64,000 nt of DNA from Leptasterias polaris (Eukaryota > Echinodermata > Asteroidea > Forcipulatida > Asteriidae): positions 7,662,001-7,726,000 of the forward strand of contig JAZGTN010000022.1 of NCBI GenBank assembly GCA_037783415.1, in the 5' to 3' direction. Shown here in pieces: positions 24,501 through 35,308 of the stretch. Under the pieces are notes generated by a model. The model was not told where the DNA came from and did no database searches. It saw nothing but the letters and a program-made list of their open reading frames with translations. A program made the translations under genes and the position numbers. The number at the start of each line of letters is the position of its first letter. Positions within the stretch are counted from its first letter, which is position 1.

Positions 24501-27255
24501 AACAGGTAGCAAACTTATCACAGTCCACAGTGTTTGTTAGCTCTCATTGCTTTTGAAACCAATCAAGTTGAGGGGTGTTTTACTTTAGAGTTCAGAGGGT
24601 GAGTTTGGAGTGACTTGTGAGTAACAACCAGGTAACTTATGAGACAGGTGTCATGCATTGGAACTCCTACAGCCGTTGTAGGACTAGTTGAATTTTTGTT
24701 ACAAATTTATTGAGGTTTTTATAAAACTTGCAGTGTTTTATTTATTTATGCATGGATAGTTATGGCAAAACAGTCATCAGAATTATTGTCATATTTAATT
24801 GACAATGTTTTTTTTAACCTCAAAGATATATATAAAACCATGCTCTTCTCTAGCGTTGAGGATACTGTTCCAAAAAGCTCATTGGAATCTTTAATTCCAG
24901 GGCTCATCAAAAGGTGCCTTTAGGTTGGAATTCTAGTTTCAGACCTTTTGCTCAGCAATGACTCTTGCCCTTAAAATAATCAACAAAATGAAATTTGTTA
25001 ATGTGTCTTTACTCGTAGAGTTTTTTTGTTTTATTTTTTGATGATGATTTCTTCTGTTTTCTTTTCCGCTTTTGTTGTTCCCGCACCATGAACTAGTATA
25101 ACTCTGTTTATTTGATTTGAATTGTTCATTTACTGTCAATAATGCAAACAAACACTGTTGCTGTTTGTCTGCAATCATCATAGAATGCATGACCAAAGGA
25201 ACTTAATAACTGTCAACGGTTTGGTAAGAAAATATCAGGAACAAAGAATGCAGTCGCATGTTTTATAAATATTTCCCAACTAAAACCAACTAGAACTTTT
25301 GCCAGATTCTCTGTTTCCAAAGTGACTGTTCATATTAACAATTCCCACCCCCTCCTTCACTTTAAAGTCCCATTTTAATGTAACTGTACACCTTAAAAGT
25401 CATTCGAAAATTTGCATCCTCATGGCAAGAGAATTACCAAACTAGTGTTATTCACAAGACAGTTGGCTAGAAAATTTGACTCTATAATTTTTTTTTCAAA
25501 TCATGATTATTAGTCTCTGGTCTTTTCTACATTTTCATAAAATATATCAGGTTGATTAAATTTAGTATAGAATCATCTAGATGATTTAATTTATGTGCTG
25601 GGGGATTTCGTTTTGAGAATCAGTTTTTTTGGAAAAGGCTCAAATGCCAGACAAAACCAGGAATTCACTAACAATCTTATTAATAATAATAATAATGAAT
25701 ATTTATATTGCGCAATATCCACCTAAAAAGGTGCTCAAAGCGCATGAAAAGAAATATAGGAAGATGAATGGAAGAAAGAAAAGACTACTTAAAGGCTACT
25801 TAAATGCTGTTTCAAACAAATGAAATTTTAATCTGTCTTTAAATGTGTCGACGGTGCTACTATCCCGAATATGTGAGGGTAACTGATTACAGAGGAATGG
25901 TCCAGCATGTGCAAAGGACCTGTCCCCCCAGTTTGTGCGCGTTTTGGGGACAGTAAGTAAGCCAGAACCCAAATTAGGTTGCACATACTCCCATTGGTGT
26001 ACAATGCATATACATTGTTTTATTTGCATGAATATTGGGGTGTTACACAATTTCTTGGTTTAGTTTTTTGTGTTTTTTTCCTTGTAATTACAACTTGAGT
26101 ATAACATTCCATTGAAGACAACTTGAGTATAACATTCCATTGAAGATCCCTGGTCCCGCTGTTATCAGAATTGTAAACAATTCAGTGTTTTGAAGCATTA
26201 TAATTATACTGCAATTGATTACGTTATTTCCATACCTTTGTATTGTCCAATAATCCTGTAATTAAGTTCTAATTGTGCCACCTCATCACAAATCTTTTCA
26301 ATTGGCCCAACCCTTTGATACAATCTACACGCTCCGACAATTGATAGAAGTCAGTGATTAAAGAGTTACATTTGTGATGTTTTCACTTAATTTACAAATA
26401 AACAACCACTTTAATCTAGTTACTGTTATTTTTGCATGGCAACTGTGCATGTCAGATCAAGCCTTACTGACACAGTATGATCCCTAATAGTGACGTTCAT
26501 AACTATCACCTTTTCATCTATCCACCTCTCCCAATAATTGCAGATAATCTTTAAGACTTTAATGATTTTCAACCTACCATGTTATAGATTTTTTTTGGGG
26601 GTAAATAAATAAAGTCCATAGAAATGATGTGCTGTTCTCAGTTGGCATAGCATGGTTTTATTAATTTTTTGGAAGGGGTGGGAAAATACCTGTTTGTTGA
26701 AAAATCATCAATTTAGCTTTTTAGTTTTGGGGTTTTTGTTTTTATAAATAAAATTGTTTGCACTAAAGTTTTGTTTTACCAAGTGGACGGTGTTTTAATG
26801 TGTCAATGTTTATCTTGTCGACAGATTATAAACCATCGCCCAATATTGTCAAGACGGTCATCCCTACAGAGAACGGAAAGCCACCCATTATGACATCGAT
26901 GCACCAGTCACCAGTTAAAGCTATGCCAAGCAATGGTAGCCTTCCGCAGTCACGCGCCAACTCGCTGACTCCCAGTGTTGAGCCGCCTTACAGCACGCCA
27001 AACGGGAGGAATTCCAGCGGGTCGTACCGGCCCAACGGCTCCTTCACGTACGGTATGGATAACTCTTACTTAGTGCCTCAGCACCGGCAGCCGCCGACAG
27101 GGGGTATTCCCAGTGAGCTCGGCCGGCTTCCAAGTGAGTCAGAGAGCAGGCCGTCTGCATCAGGAGCCTCAGATTCAGAACTCTATGGGGACGATTCAGA
27201 CATCTGGCTCAAGAGGTCCGATGGGACAGACTTTGGTCAAGAGCATGAAGTCTGA
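3527..27255 (+). CDS. Single-pass transmembrane protein with Thr/Pro-rich stalk, 3' part of gene (spliced; family not recognised)
   Basis: Exons are 3527-3556, 5567-5635, 7022-7051, 8472-8567, 11622-11774, 18195-18221, 19101-19271 and 26825-27255. The last exon and those at 8472, 11622 and 19101 are the best supported. Every exon starts and ends in phase 1 with AG/GT borders, so any subset of the internal ones keeps the frame. The product, N to C, is a short Cys-containing region, a Thr/Ser/Pro-rich stretch typical of O-glycosylated stalks, a hydrophobic membrane span of about 26 residues followed by TKRCK as stop-transfer, and a Ser/Pro/Asn-rich cytoplasmic tail of about 170 residues rich in acidic residues at the end (SELYGDDSDIW) and stopping at QEHEV. 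The signal peptide and any folded ectodomain would lie left of the window. A type I adhesion or receptor protein is the natural reading, but I cannot name the family. Confidence 0.75.
5567..5635 (+). CDS. Stalk exon with Cys cluster (PVPQTTTPGECICPTAQPC)
   Basis: A long C/T-rich tract from about 5420 leads to the acceptor TTACAG, and the donor is GTCAGT. The 69-nt exon in phase 1 reads PVPQTTTPGECICPTAQPC then VET. It mixes the Thr/Pro composition of the stalk with three Cys residues (C-I-C and a third five residues on). The leftover G joins AT of the exon at 8472 (or GC of the candidate at 7022) in frame. Confidence 0.65.
7022..7051 (+). CDS. Candidate 30-nt exon (KDCNTDGDL)
   Basis: It lies between CAAAACAG and GTGATA. 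In phase 1 it reads G-K-D-C-N-T-D-G-D-L and leaves a G that continues into the exon at 8472 as Asp. The donor is weak (GTGATAATG) and the acceptor tract is not strongly pyrimidine-rich, so this is a candidate alternative exon. It would add one Cys and an acidic patch. Confidence 0.35.
   Translation, partial: ARIATLMET
7052..8471. other. Intron, no recognised feature
   Basis: AT-rich sequence with no exon, element ends or long repeat that I can identify before the C-rich acceptor tract at 8447-8471. The 83-residue open frame at 7583-7834 on the minus strand shows no recognisable motif. Confidence 0.5.
8472..8567 (+). CDS. Thr/Pro-rich mucin-like stalk exon
   Basis: The acceptor is AACTGTAG and the donor is GTAGAG. 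The 96-nt exon in phase 1 begins DLATTILPTSSTVPPAGATT and continues with SPTPPNPTTAKKG. More than half the residues are Thr, Ser or Pro, as in an extended O-glycosylated stalk. GC content is visibly higher than in the flanking introns, as in the other exons of this gene. Confidence 0.8.
8925..9004. repeat. GCTATGGCT-family short inverted-repeat element
   Basis: It carries GCGCTGTGGCTATGGCTAG and the inverse CACAGCCATAGCC, flanked by CAAATTGAGG on the left and CTTAATTCAGACTTAAG on the right. It is the same family as the elements at 3123, 36630 and 38691. Confidence 0.5.
10301..10429. repeat. Tandem duplication, about 64-nt period, two diverged copies
   Basis: Both halves contain AGTCTGGTTC, ACTTTTTA, CATGTGTA, CATAAAT, GTAAGAG and GGACCA in the same order. 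Several substitutions separate the halves, so the duplication is not recent. Confidence 0.8.
11622..11774 (+). CDS. Ser/Thr-rich stalk exon ending at the membrane-proximal region
   Basis: The acceptor is TATTTATAG after a C-rich tract, and the donor is GTAAGG. The 153-nt exon in phase 1 includes TPAETTEGYSSSSPSPRLVI, then TTISNEIPQGKTTTQRKTF, and ends SVPNNIDLYLGG. It is still Thr-rich but more charged, as expected for a membrane-proximal segment. It can join either the 27-nt candidate at 18195 or directly the membrane exon at 19101. Confidence 0.82.
12510..12552. repeat. AT dinucleotide microsatellite
   Basis: Alternating A and T runs on either side of GTAGGT, within an A-rich intron stretch. 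Confidence 0.9.
13356..13732 (+). repeat. Homogeneous minisatellite, 31-bp unit, 12 copies
   Basis: The unit contains AACTGTCATCAGAAACTG followed by TTTAGATCAGTTA. Twelve occurrences of ACTGTCATCA are spaced exactly 31 nt apart, and I see no substitutions between copies. The junction CAGTTAAACTG is a near-palindrome, so each unit boundary can form a small hairpin. It lies inside an intron of the membrane-protein gene. Confidence 0.95.
18195..18221 (+). CDS. Candidate 27-nt exon (YCDLFCDV)
   Basis: The acceptor TTATAACAG follows a T-rich tract, and the donor is GTACGT. In phase 1 it reads G-Y-C-D-L-F-C-D-V-G and splices in frame between the exons at 11622 and 19101. Two Cys residues directly before the membrane region are notable. 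It is short and could be chance, but the splice sites are good. Confidence 0.45.
19101..19271 (+). CDS. Transmembrane exon
   Basis: The acceptor is AACCCCCCAG and the donor is GTAGGT. The 171-nt exon in phase 1 starts SVGKPQGSPS, runs through an uninterrupted hydrophobic span (VLVWTFFIIG to VYIYF) and continues FTKRCKGNYQPTDTEDSVFG. The positive residues directly after the span fix a type I topology with the tail inside the cell. The span is rich in Phe, Val, Leu and Ile with two Trp residues. Confidence 0.88.
20712..21050. repeat. Degenerate minisatellite built on TTTTAGCTCAGAAATCA
   Basis: AGCTCAGAAAT recurs many times with spacings near 20 nt, and the copies vary by insertion and substitution. 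The two ends of the tract share the longer phrase CTCAACACTCACTTTGAGTT (about 20707 and 21012), so the array itself may have been duplicated or inverted in blocks. Confidence 0.85.
25680..26000 (-). mobile_element. 3' end of a 5'-truncated non-LTR retrotransposon (LINE)
   Basis: The minus-strand frame from about 25990 to 25796 reads LLTVPKTRTNWGDRSFAHAG, then PFLCNQLPSHIRDSSTVDTF and KDRLKFHLF. This is the familiar C-terminal tail found after the reverse transcriptase in many metazoan LINEs (pattern YGDRSF...GP.LWN.LP..IR...). The stop is followed by about 100 nt of 3' sequence and an AAT-repeat at 25680-25695, a typical LINE 3' terminus. There is no upstream reverse transcriptase, so the copy is dead on arrival. 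The exact clade (CR1/L2/Jockey-like) cannot be settled from this fragment. Confidence 0.8.
26090..26145 (+). repeat. Tandem duplication, 28 bp x 2, identical
   Basis: Two copies of a 28-nt unit beginning ACAACTTGAGTATAACATTC lie head to tail with no differences. Confidence 0.95.
26825..27255 (+). CDS. Cytoplasmic tail exon with stop codon
   Basis: The acceptor is CTTGTCGACAG. The 431-nt exon encodes the last 142 residues and a TGA stop. The composition is Ser/Pro/Asn/Gly-rich and looks disordered, with segments such as QSPVKAMPSNGSLPQSRANS, EPPYSTPNGRNSSGSYRPNG and ELGRLPSESESRPSASGASD. It ends in an acidic run, then WLKRSDGTDFGQEHEV. Tyr residues in YKPS, PPYS, SYRP, FTYG and ELYG could be phosphorylation sites. 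The exon is GC-rich relative to the flanks, which supports coding. There is no folded domain, so the tail cannot identify the family. Confidence 0.9.
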
Positions 27256-28307
27256 AAAAGAAAGGGCTTTTACTAAAGTAATGCAGCAATGATTAATAGA
27301 AATAAAGAGAACTGTTTTAAAGAAGAGCAAGGGACTGCAACTTGAAAATAATCTTCAAGGCCCTGCAGATAGTTTACATGTGATTGGAGAGGAAGACGAC
27401 AAAGCGATCCGCACTAAGTGCAATCTTAAACAATGTCTTGAACCATAAGTGAATGTTGTTTCTGAACGCCTTCGCATGGAGCTTCCAAAATGGCTCTTAG
27501 TACGGCTAGATAAGAAACTTCAGTCTGCGGCACAGAGTACTTAAATAAGGAGTTGTAAGATGTCTTTATGGAGACGGGCCCTGCCACGCTTTTCCCACCT
27601 AACAGGAGTCGACTTGACTTGACCGATGAAGTGGAAATATTCCCTGTTCTGTTTGTGGATTGACCACGCATTGTCTATTGGAATGGATACACAAATGCTT
27701 GTTTATGCACCACTTCCCCGAAAAACCTTCTCCGTGTTTGTCCAGTGTATGTTAACCTGTTTGCCTTAAAGCCACATCATTTATGGTGAATCCTTTTAAA
27801 AGCCACAGCAGTACCAGTGAATCCTGCAGCACCATATAAAGAAAGTAAGTCGGCTTCGAGGACCAAAATGGAGAACAGAAGAAGCTAACGTTGTGCCTCT
27901 GCTTAAAAAATAATTAATAAATACGCAAACATTGATGCAGCATGTATATATTTGCTGAATGTGAAATGGTTTATTGACCATGAACTGTAAGATGGTGGAA
28001 GAGAAAATTTATGAATTAAAAACTGTGATTTGGTGATAGTCTTGTGTGTCAGTATTACAATGTAGCCTGACTCTTACCTTGAAAGTATATCTCTTGTCTG
28101 TGTAATTGGTGTTAGTTTGTTCAGAATCTAGAAGATGATACAGTATGATTTTTCAGAAATTAATCAGAAATCTCACTTTGTTGTAGAATGTTTGCAGCGA
28201 TGTATTCATGTATATAGGTGAAAGGTGTAATGTGGTAGTAGATGTCTACAAATTAAGGGGATAATTTTCACAATGAATTCTTTTAGAGTCGCCCATGGAA
28301 GTAATTC

Positions 28308-28555
28308 AAGAAATTTTAGGATGTTTGAAATTTGGTGTCTCCAGGCATGACATTCTTCCTAACCCTCAAAAATCCTCATAAAATCTGCTCATGGGGTTGG
28401 AGGGTTGCGGAGGACTGAGGACTGTAGGCCTAAAGAAATTTTAGGATGTTGGTAACTTGGTATCTGCAGATGTGACATTCTTCCTAACCTGTCCAAATCC
28501 TCACAAATCCTCTTTATGAAGTCAGAGGGTTTGCTGAGGACTGGTGGCTCAAATA
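28308..28555. repeat. Tandem duplication, about 125-nt period, two copies
   Basis: Both halves contain AAGAAATTTTAGGATGTT, TTGGT, GACATTCTTCCTAACC, AAATCCTCA and GAGGACTG in the same order. The copies have diverged by substitutions and small indels. Confidence 0.8.
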
Positions 28556-31299
28556 ACGCTTGCTTATCACTTCGCCAGGTGTGCCCTCTTACCCAAGTCC
28601 AAACATGTTGGTATAAAGTGACATGAGAGAGGAAGATATTGGAGGATTGAGGCCTGTAAGCAATTGAGCCTAGGGAGGAAGGAGTCATCTGATTTCAAAT
28701 TTTCTTGCCTTTAAAAAACCATCAACATTAATTAAATAGCATGAGAAGTCTATAAAAGCCTACTCCAACTTACCTACTTCTTTCCAAGGGCCAAATATTA
28801 TGTCTGTATCGATGCCAAGTTTGTTCATCTTAACCATGTGACTTTTCAAGAAATTGTTTGAAAGTTAACTCTTTAATAAAAAAAACTTATAAAAAAAAAC
28901 TTATCGTGCATTAAAATTAGAGGCAGTCAATAAAATTTGACACCTTTCAAATTTGCTGAACTTGATGCACATACAAAAGTAATAACAATGAATTTAATGA
29001 GAACTTTATAATGAAAGATACATTGTTTAAACCGTTTGAAATAGTGCATTTCAGCAACAAGCAAGTTTTGGTTCTGTTTCTGCACTCTGTTACAGGAATA
29101 CAAAATGGAATAAAATCAACATGAAGTGAAAATACTTTTTCCATCTTTGGAGAACCCTTTTTTCTGCTGGTGGTTTCAGAGGTTTTTGATTTCGGTCCAA
29201 GAAGACTTAACATGCACAAAGCATTCACTATTGAACTATTTTCTCACTAGTAAATGTTTTTCTCTTTTTTGTTTTTGTTTGCTGTTGTTGATTTCCCTTT
29301 CACAAGTCATGATAACATTTCGCTCGATATGTGACATATGTATCCCCCCCCCCCCCCCATTTGTCTCCATTGTGTTCTGAGAATCTCAGGGGTTCTTTGG
29401 AGGTTTTCCGAGGGGGGTGGAGGTACTTCTGTACAAAAGGATAGAGTGTGTTACTGTTAGAGTATAGGAATGATTGGTCAGGGGGGATCCCTCTGCCACA
29501 TATCGAGGGTGGTATGTAGTTGCACAGTGTAGGCTGTCATAGGAACTAAGACAAGGGAAAAGGACAAACAGCCAAAGCTTGGTGGTGATTGTGGTGTGAT
29601 GGTGTGGAACTCATAAAAATACCAAATCCTATTAAATGCACAGTGTTTTTTTTTTACAGTAGATTTTTAATAATGGATTTTTTAATTTGTATATACGGTA
29701 ATTATGAATGAGTGTTAAAACTTGTTTTATTTATTTGAAATTTAAGATTTTTCTTTTGTTTTGCCATTTTTTGTCTTTTTAAAAATTCATGAATCAAATA
29801 TGTAATAATTGAAAGAGTGTAGAATCCCTTATACATGTATATTGCATTTTAAGACATTCCGTATACTCTTAAAGTTCACAGCGTGCTACAATCAGAATGA
29901 TTGTACAAGAGGTATCGTAAAACAAAACACAGTTTACAAACACAAAAGGCTGTAAAACTTGAACCAATAAGTATTTGTCCTCGTGAAGTCTTCAAATTAG
30001 GCTGAATACAAACTAACGTCCATTCTGATTGGTCAACTTAAAGATGCTATCTTGTTGTGTTTTCACCAAACAGAAATCCCTGCTGCATTTAATCACGACC
30101 TTTGACCTGCCAGTGCTTGTGGGTAAAAGTTATTGAAGCCAAACCTGGCATGCAAGAACTTCATAATTAGGCACATATGCATTTTGACATTCTGTCTGCA
30201 TTTACAATTCTGGTCATACCTCGTTGGGCCCCGGCCCCGCTTATTGCCCGGTCTGCGCTCCAGCTGGGGTGGTATTATAATAAGTGTTACACTCATTATT
30301 ATGATAAGATGTTAACGAACATGCAACAAAAAAAGAATGTAATATATGTTACTGTTCAGTTATTGATGATGTATTTGAACAGTAACAGAAAGGCAAGAAC
30401 AACTACATCTATTGGAATCAAATGACAAGACAAACTCATTCTAAAATGACCAGGATTAATCAAAGTAAACCTAACCACTGTGACTCAAAAGCCTATTTAT
30501 CCAATCTTAAAATGGAAAAAGAATCATAAAAAAATAGATCTGAATTGATAACAACATTGAGCCGGGGTAGGGTATGTTTATTTTCAGTTGACCCAAGCAA
30601 TTTGGCCAGTTCTGTTGCTCTAGAGTAGGTCAAGGGTACAAATTTAATCATCAAAAGGTTGGGGAATAAAGCACAACAAGATAGACGCTGCTCATACAAA
30701 GAACAATACAGAAATAATTAATCAAGACAAATTTTACCTTTCAATGTTAATTATTTATGGACATTGTGTGAATGTACATAGTAAGTAATAAGTGTGTCCT
30801 GTGTACATATTATTTTCCTTATTCTATGCAAAAGCCATTTGTAAATGTTCACAATAGGATTATTTCTCCTCTTCTTAGTTTTTCTTCTCTGCAAAAATTG
30901 GGATTATCGTTTTAAAACTTGGAGAAAGTGTGGTTTATTGTTAAATACAATGGGGTAGACTTGGTTCAAGTCAAGTCTTATGCTTGGTCTGTAGTGTACT
31001 TATTGAAAGCTTCTTGTAATGCCGCCCTCGCGTGTCAGTGAACTGCCAATTCAGTTAGTTGCTGATCATAAAACTTGTTGGCAAAGTTGATCAGCTCATT
31101 ACTGACAAGTGGGGCGCACAATAAGCCACTATTGTAATGAAAGCTGTATTGCAGACTTGTCATATTGAAAGTCTGTCTGTCTTGGGTCAAGTCTAACAAT
31201 GGGTTGGTTATAAAGGCCGACATGGCCAATCTCAAAGTCTATCACACCAAGGTGATATCTGTCCAACTCCATCAACAGTTATTGATTCCTGACAGATCA

Positions 31300-31464
31300 G
31301 GGCCTAATTTCTTTGAGCTGCTAAAGCAGAAAATTATACAGATATTAACAGGATACCAGTCACAAATTGCACATGTGGCAAGGTAGTTTAGCTGGTAACC
31401 TTTTTCTGAGGAGCGCAGGTTTGTTGTGCTCGGCTACGTTTTCTGCTTATGAAATTGGTTGCCC
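31300..31464. mobile_element. GGGCCC-family MITE, diverged copy
   Basis: It starts GGGCCTAATTTCTTTGAGCT and ends TTCTGCTTATGAAATTGG then TTGCCC. A second degraded member seems to follow at once (31464-31600), with GCTAAAGCAGAAATG and CATTTTCTGCTTGGCAG. The open frame at 31500-31844 begins inside this repeat. Confidence 0.55.
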
Positions 31465-32527
31465 AGCTTAGCTCTGAAATATCTTGCTAAAGCAGAAATG
31501 TGTTACCAGCCAAAAAAACTGGTTTCCTCATGTTTGCTTCGCAGAAAAATTTGCTAAGCACCATTTTCTGCTTGGCAGAAGCTTTAAGAAATTTGGCATC
31601 AGCTTTTTCCTACCAGCCTCATTTTCATATGATAGATTTGTCTAAGGTTGCAAGATGGCCGCATTGTGATAGACCTACCATTAAAAACAGACTCAGTAAT
31701 TTGTTAATAAAACAACGTTTCAAGCTGAATTACAAAAACACAAGAAGGCTGAAAATAACCATTATTGATGTAAGACTAGAACCAATTGAAATCAAATGTA
31801 AATTCAGACTTAGTTTCCAAAGTAAAGCAGAATCTAACCATTAGATGCTACGCATCATTTGGCCCAATTTGATGTCCAGCAACTTTGGGGAAATTGGGAA
31901 AATCATCCTGGTTTAAAACACTTCATGGAGTCTCAGATAGAAATAATTAGAGTAGAAATCACCCCTGTCTTGCACTTTTAAAGTTTAATTTGTGTTTGTC
32001 ATATTTTTTTCACCTTTCTTTTTGGATTTTGTGTTGAAATGTTAGATCACTTATTTTTATATCATTAAATTGTACATTCTATTCTTTACAGTAGGCTTAC
32101 GTATTTTTTTTTATTATGCTAGGCCCACACTTACAGATAATGTATAAATATTTTGTATATTTTAAAGCAAATATATTGTGTCTTTGTTTTGGATCACTGC
32201 CAGGATTAATTTTTTTTCTGTTTTAATGGGCCTCTATCATGTGTTTGTGTTATCTTAATTGTTGTTCTTTTTAAAGTTTTAAATTAAAGGGTGGCTGTTT
32301 TGCAGTGCGCAGTTGACAAACATCATCAGTTAGGAACATACTTATTATAAGTGCAAGGGTTGGAGCATTGATTTTGCAAACTGGGAGGAAGTTCATGTTA
32401 GTACATCTTTATGTATTTATATTTTTTTTTTTGTAATTGCCACAGTCCATTTTGGCTTTTGTTTGTTTGGGCTTGCTTAGTTGCCAGTTTGTTAAACTCG
32501 TTTTCCTCATTCTTGGAATTTAAGATT

Positions 32528-32612
32528 GGTCTGAATTAGCAGCTGTGACTATGGCCTCTTATGCTTCAACGCATGTTCACATGACAATCAAGCCAAAGCC
32601 GCTAGTTCAGAC
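32528..32612. repeat. GCTATGGCT-family element, diverged
   Basis: The ends GTCTGAATTAGC and GCTAGTTCAGAC are inverted, with GCTGTGACTATGGCC inside. It is a shortened member of the family seen at 36630 and 38691. Confidence 0.45.
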
Positions 32613-33269
32613 ACAACACAAGTTACAAATTGACCAATGTTTTTGTGGACTATTGGAATAGCACATGCCTGGCACCACTTTATACCAGCTAAGCATACAC
32701 AGTTAGCGGAGAAAGTGTCACACTATGCGTATTATGACTTGTATAATTTTTTGCTTATGAAATAAATTCAGACATTCTCTGCTAAGTGCAACCTAATGAA
32801 ATTGGCTCCAGCTTTGATTAATTGCTATTAAGCATAAATTAAATTACAGCATTGTTTGCAGACACCTGTTGGAAGTGTGGCTGATACTAAAACAAAAAGG
32901 AAGAGGGTCGTTATGAATTACTTCATTTTGCAACACGCTCAAACATTACACAGGAACCAAATATCCTTAAAATAAATGTTAACCGTGGGTGCATTTGTGT
33001 TTGACTATGGCGTTCTGCATAAGCTTCAGTTATGTGTTAACATGGGTGGATTGATCAAAGCTTTTTTTGCAACTGTGAGATTCCAAAACCTGCAGAATTT
33101 CAAAATGAGACTACCAGCCATGACTCATGTACTTCTGTGACTGGTATTCTGCTTTTCTTTGTTATGCAGACATATTTAAATTAATATATGTTCTGCTTAA
33201 GAAGCTCTATAAAAATGGACCATGATTGCCGTTTTCAACTAATGACCGACCACAGGATTTGTTGTTAGA

Positions 33270-33452
33270 GGGCCCAATGTTATAGAGCTGGTGAAGCACA
33301 ACAAAATTATACATACCAGTATTAGGTTACCGGCCAAACTATCATATCACATGTACCATTTATAACTGGTATCCTACTCATTTCTGCTTAAGCAGAAAAT
33401 TGTCAAGCAACACTTTATGATTATTAAAAGTAGCTCTATGAAATTGGGCCCT
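33270..33452. mobile_element. GGGCCC-ended MITE, complete copy (183 bp)
   Basis: It starts GGGCCCAATGTTATAGAGCT and ends AGCTCTATGAAATTGGGCCC, so the terminal repeats are about 20 bp and nearly perfect. The internal region has GTTACCGGCCAAACTA, also found in the 39289-39481 copy. It is non-coding. Confidence 0.8.
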
Positions 33453-33968
33453 GGTTTTCTGTAACCAACTTATAATTTTCACTCGTCTCACTTCGTTATT
33501 AAGTACCCCTTACTGAAGGCAGGCTTCAATTTCACTATTGGGAACACGTCTGTTGTAAAGTTTCAAGAAGTTTTGCGTGCATTCTCACTTCAACTTGTTT
33601 TCTGTCTGCTTTTCATAAATATTCCATTGTAAAAACATTTTGACTTTTTTTACACTGATGCACGAACAGTTAAATATCATTTTAGATATTTTGAAGCAAC
33701 AAATTTCTAAATTTCTTGCAAGAAGAAAAACAAGGAGAGTACAACGCAGTAATATATAGGTGTCTTCATAAATGATTTAATCAGATATAAAAAATGTACA
33801 TATTAAATCACTCCTGACTGATGTAGTAAGCATGTTTAGTAAGCTATTATATACTGTGCCTATTTGGGGACAGACACATTTTCCTGTGAATAAACCATTG
33901 ATGCAATAGAAGCAAAAAAGTAATATAAGGTTGACGATTGTTGTTTTTTATGCATGGTAGTTTAGAGT

Positions 33969-34068
33969 TAAAACAAGTTTGTAAGACTATGTTGTCATGG
34001 TAGTGTAAAACAAGTTTGTAAGACTATGTTGTCATGGTAGTGTAAGACTATGTTGTCATGGTAGTGCA
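33969..34068 (+). repeat. Short tandem repeat, 37-nt unit, 2.6 copies
   Basis: Two full units beginning TAAAACAAGTTTGTAAGACT are followed by a third that lacks the first part and begins TAAGACTATG. The copies are otherwise identical. Confidence 0.9.
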
Positions 34069-35035
34069 AGCTGGTTATTTTGTTTTACCCCAGGCACTTC
34101 CCCAAATCTCACAAGCACCCTGCAATTATTCCAATGCCCTTATGTCCCATCTTTAGACTATTCTTCTCTGTTCTGATCTTATCGACAGACCCTCATGATT
34201 ATTAGCCCAGTGCGAAATCTTGCACTGTGGCCCGATCCAGTATTCTTCTTCCTTTCCTGCTACCCCTCGACTGGTAGGCCTACTCATCTTTGTAAAGCAA
34301 TACAGTGATAATAAACCACTCGACTTTTAGTTTTTGCTGTATCAGTCATTAAATGACTAAAATAATAAATTTTGTATTAGTGACACCAATTTTAAGTGTT
34401 ACAGTGCAACAGTTTTGTATTAAGTCTCACTTTAAGTATCTCGGAAATACACACAAAACGTCTAGGCACCGGTAGGTGAGGTTTTTGCAAATGGAGAAAA
34501 TAAGTTGTTGCACTGACACATCAACATTAATTTTGATTGAATGGCAGGAATGTAAAATGGCAGACTTTCATCTGAATTCAGAATTTTTTTTTGTCTGGAG
34601 GGGAAAAAAACTGGAGTAATTTTCTCTGAATAAAAATATGTAGTGCTGAGGGTACTGTTTCCAAAGGCTCCTTGACATGTATATTTCTAGCAGCCGATTT
34701 CACAAAACAAGTCCACTTGTGCAAGATTTCTTGTGTTAGTGGACTCAACCAACGTGAACGATTGGAGTTACCAACACTTCTTGGTCCATTTTCATGGCAC
34801 TGTATACCATTTAGAATGATGCGCTTTACAGGGTGCCGTAAGCACAGGATTCCGCAGTAAGCACAGCCATGAAATTGGACCATGAATTGCTGAACATTGT
34901 GCATTAAACTTGTTTAAAAACCCAAGTCCTTGCACTTTGACATCCCTGTCAAACTTCTGAGCCAACCAACTTGACCCTTTAATACATGGATTCAGAAAAT
35001 GAAATCATATTAATTTTTAGTTCAATCTTATAATT

Positions 35036-35200
35036 TGTTTTTTACCCTACACCGATGTGTGTTAAGCACTGTATACTCGGTACTTTCCCGAGTTCTGTGA
35101 AATAAATCCACAGGCAAATCACTGGGGTGGGATTCGAACCCACGACCTTTGCATTGCTAGAGCAGATGTCTTACCACTAGACCGATGGCTAGAGGCATTG
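35036..35200 (-). mobile_element. tRNA-derived SINE
   Basis: The minus strand reads GGTCTAGTGGTAAGACAT (box A-like) and, about 35 nt later, GTGGGTTCGAATCCCACC (box B with a good T-arm). The tRNA-like head is followed not by a proper acceptor stem but by a SINE body, TTTGCCTGTGGATTTATTTC, ending at ACACATCGGTGTAGGGTA. The anticodon arm does not fold well, so this is a retroposon and not a working tRNA gene. It lies just past the COMMD10 3' end. Confidence 0.75.
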
Positions 35201-35302
35201 TTCAATCTTGTTCTGTTTGTAGTTTGGTGACACTATTTTATAATAATCACTACCTTTCAAATAATTCAACATAAAGGGTTTGTTTTTTTCTCTTGTAAAA
35301 TG

Positions 35303-35308
35303 TTTATT
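35303..35308 (-). terminator. Polyadenylation signal of COMMD10
   Basis: AATAAA on the minus strand lies about 85 nt past the COMMD10 stop codon, in the context ACAAATAAACATTT. It is the first canonical hexamer downstream, which would give a short 3' UTR. The SINE at 35036-35200 starts about 100 nt further on. Confidence 0.55.

Larger units (their letters stand above)
19272..26824. other. Long intron with degenerate minisatellite and a LINE end
   Basis: It contains a degenerate array at 20712-21050, a minus-strand non-LTR retrotransposon end at 25680-26000, and a 28-bp tandem duplication at 26090-26145. One possible alternative exon at 22820-22876 does not keep the frame. I see nothing else that I can name. 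Confidence 0.6.

Noticed and set aside
35100..35200. tRNA gene on the minus strand
   Set aside because: Box A and box B are good, but the anticodon arm and acceptor stem do not fold and SINE body sequence follows; called a SINE.
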